The position numbers and the translations under genes were made by a program. Below are positions 63,528 through 64,000 of a DNA stretch of 64,000 nt, piece after piece. The DNA lies in the NCBI GenBank assembly GCA_963792075.1, contig CAWBUW010000007.1, forward strand, positions 744,001-808,000. Reading direction: 5' to 3'. The DNA comes from CAWBUW01 sp963792075. GTDB lineage: Bacteria; Chloroflexota; Anaerolineae; Anaerolineales; UBA4823. Below the pieces are notes generated by a model. That model did no database searches. It worked only from the letters and a program-made list of their open reading frames with translations, and had not been told where the DNA came from. How positions within the stretch are numbered: position 1 is the first letter of the stretch; each line of letters begins with the position of its first letter.

Positions 63528-64000
63528 ATGAAATCCAGGTACTATTTGTTTTTAATCCCCATCCTGTTCCTTGCGGGTTGCCAGAGCAACCGGCCTACAG
63601 TCAGCTCTACATTCCCTCTGCCGTCGTCAGAACCAACGCTGGCCACAAGCCCGGTTACGACCCCGACTTCATTTTTCCAAAATTCCATCCCGGCAATCAC
63701 CGCTTCCCCATCAACGGTCCCTGAAGCGGCGACTACCCTTGCTCCCGCCACATCTTCAGCCCCCACAACGCCGCTATCACGTCTTCCGGCAGGTGTGCCC
63801 CTGAAGATCAGTTCGATTCAAATGTTCCCGGATGGCATTGGCTGGGCATTAGGGGGCGAAAGCGATTCCCCTGCCCACGTTTTATATACCCAAGATGATG
63901 GCAAAACCTGGGCAGATCTTACCCCACCCGAACCAGCGCCCTTACCCGGCAGCCCAGAAAAAACCGCCATCGCATTCTTCCTTGATCCGCAGCACGCCTG
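63528..64000 (+). CDS. Lipoprotein with Ser/Thr/Pro linker and BNR-like repeat (runs off the window)
   Basis: The start of a secreted lipoprotein: signal peptide KSRYYLFLIPILFLAGCQ with the lipidated Cys at about residue 18, then about 75 residues of Thr/Ser/Pro/Ala linker. A beta-propeller-like segment follows: FPDGIGWALGG and VLYTQDDGKTWADL, the latter a BNR/Asp-box repeat as in sialidases and Ycf48-like proteins. The rest is outside the window. ACGAGGTG before the ATG is the ribosome site. Confidence 0.8.
   Translation, partial: MKSRYYLFLIPILFLAGCQSNRPTVSSTFPLPSSEPTLATSPVTTPTSFFQNSIPAITASPSTVPEAATTLAPATSSAPTTPLSRLPAGVPLKISSIQMFPDGIGWALGGESDSPAHVLYTQDDGKTWADLTPPEPAPLPGSPEKTAIAFFLDPQHA

Noticed and set aside
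1..64000. CRISPR arrays, rRNA, tRNA or insertion sequences
   Set aside because: No regularly spaced direct repeats, transposase motifs or RNA gene signatures were found on reading the gaps.

Overview
The window looks like a piece of a free-living anaerobic or facultative member of the Chloroflexota, most likely class Anaerolineae. This is inferred from gene content, not from a marker gene: very long GAF-domain sensor proteins, a biotin-dependent sodium-pumping decarboxylase, a Gram-positive-type Pel exopolysaccharide locus, ABC and GPH-type sugar uptake, and an RSH protein. No rRNA, tRNA, CRISPR array or insertion sequence was seen.

Layout. (1) Positions 1-983 (minus): 5' part of a threonine synthase-like PLP enzyme. 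(2) Positions 1053-20079 (minus): one tightly packed seven-gene signalling operon of 19 kb. In transcription order it has a soluble GAF histidine kinase, an OmpR-like response regulator, a REC-REC-GAF-GAF-PAS histidine kinase, three membrane-anchored Cache-HAMP-GAF proteins with no kinase domain, and a giant multi-GAF histidine kinase. (3) 20202-23724 (minus): the four genes of a Na+-translocating methylmalonyl-CoA-type decarboxylase, followed by a strong terminator. (4) 23872-29892: homocysteine S-methyltransferase, a lone Xer-type recombinase with a dif-like palindrome and a consensus promoter directly upstream, a GPH transporter with a PHP-domain metallohydrolase, and a Sua5/TsaC protein.

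(5) 30194-42626 (plus): a visibly AT-richer Pel-like locus: SDR-PelD, PelE, DUF2194, PelF, PelG, CotH, VTC domain, DUF4956 and DUF4832. The pelD gene is interrupted by a frameshift and a stop. Its c-di-GMP-binding degenerate GGDEF domain therefore lies outside the main reading frame. (6) 42681-48426 (plus): an ABC-2 exporter whose permease is fused to a YhfC-type domain, an alpha/beta hydrolase, an SCP-x-like thiolase, and hypA-hypB. (7) 48479-54504 (minus): a large membrane-anchored coiled-coil protein, a lipoprotein, a small DUF1540-like protein with an acidic tail, and RSH. (8) 54724-61140 (plus): two sugar ABC permeases, a fused tandem sugar-binding protein and a second GPH transporter. 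(9) 61145-64000: an unknown possible nuclease, a small conserved protein, an SRAP/HMCES-type DNA-protein crosslink protein, an RRM RNA-binding protein, and the start of a BNR-like lipoprotein.

How the genes work together. The pel block should make and export a cationic polysaccharide. PelD would normally gate it by c-di-GMP, and CotH, VTC and DUF4956 form the usual accessory trio. The signalling operon resembles a set of receptors feeding two or three kinases and one DNA-binding regulator; its target is unknown. The decarboxylase would build a sodium gradient from a carboxylic-acid-CoA. Three long hairpins (29940-30030, 54594-54648, 61935-61984), two of which share the same flank, look like a dispersed palindromic repeat family. 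All functional calls rest on motif recognition; no database search was possible.
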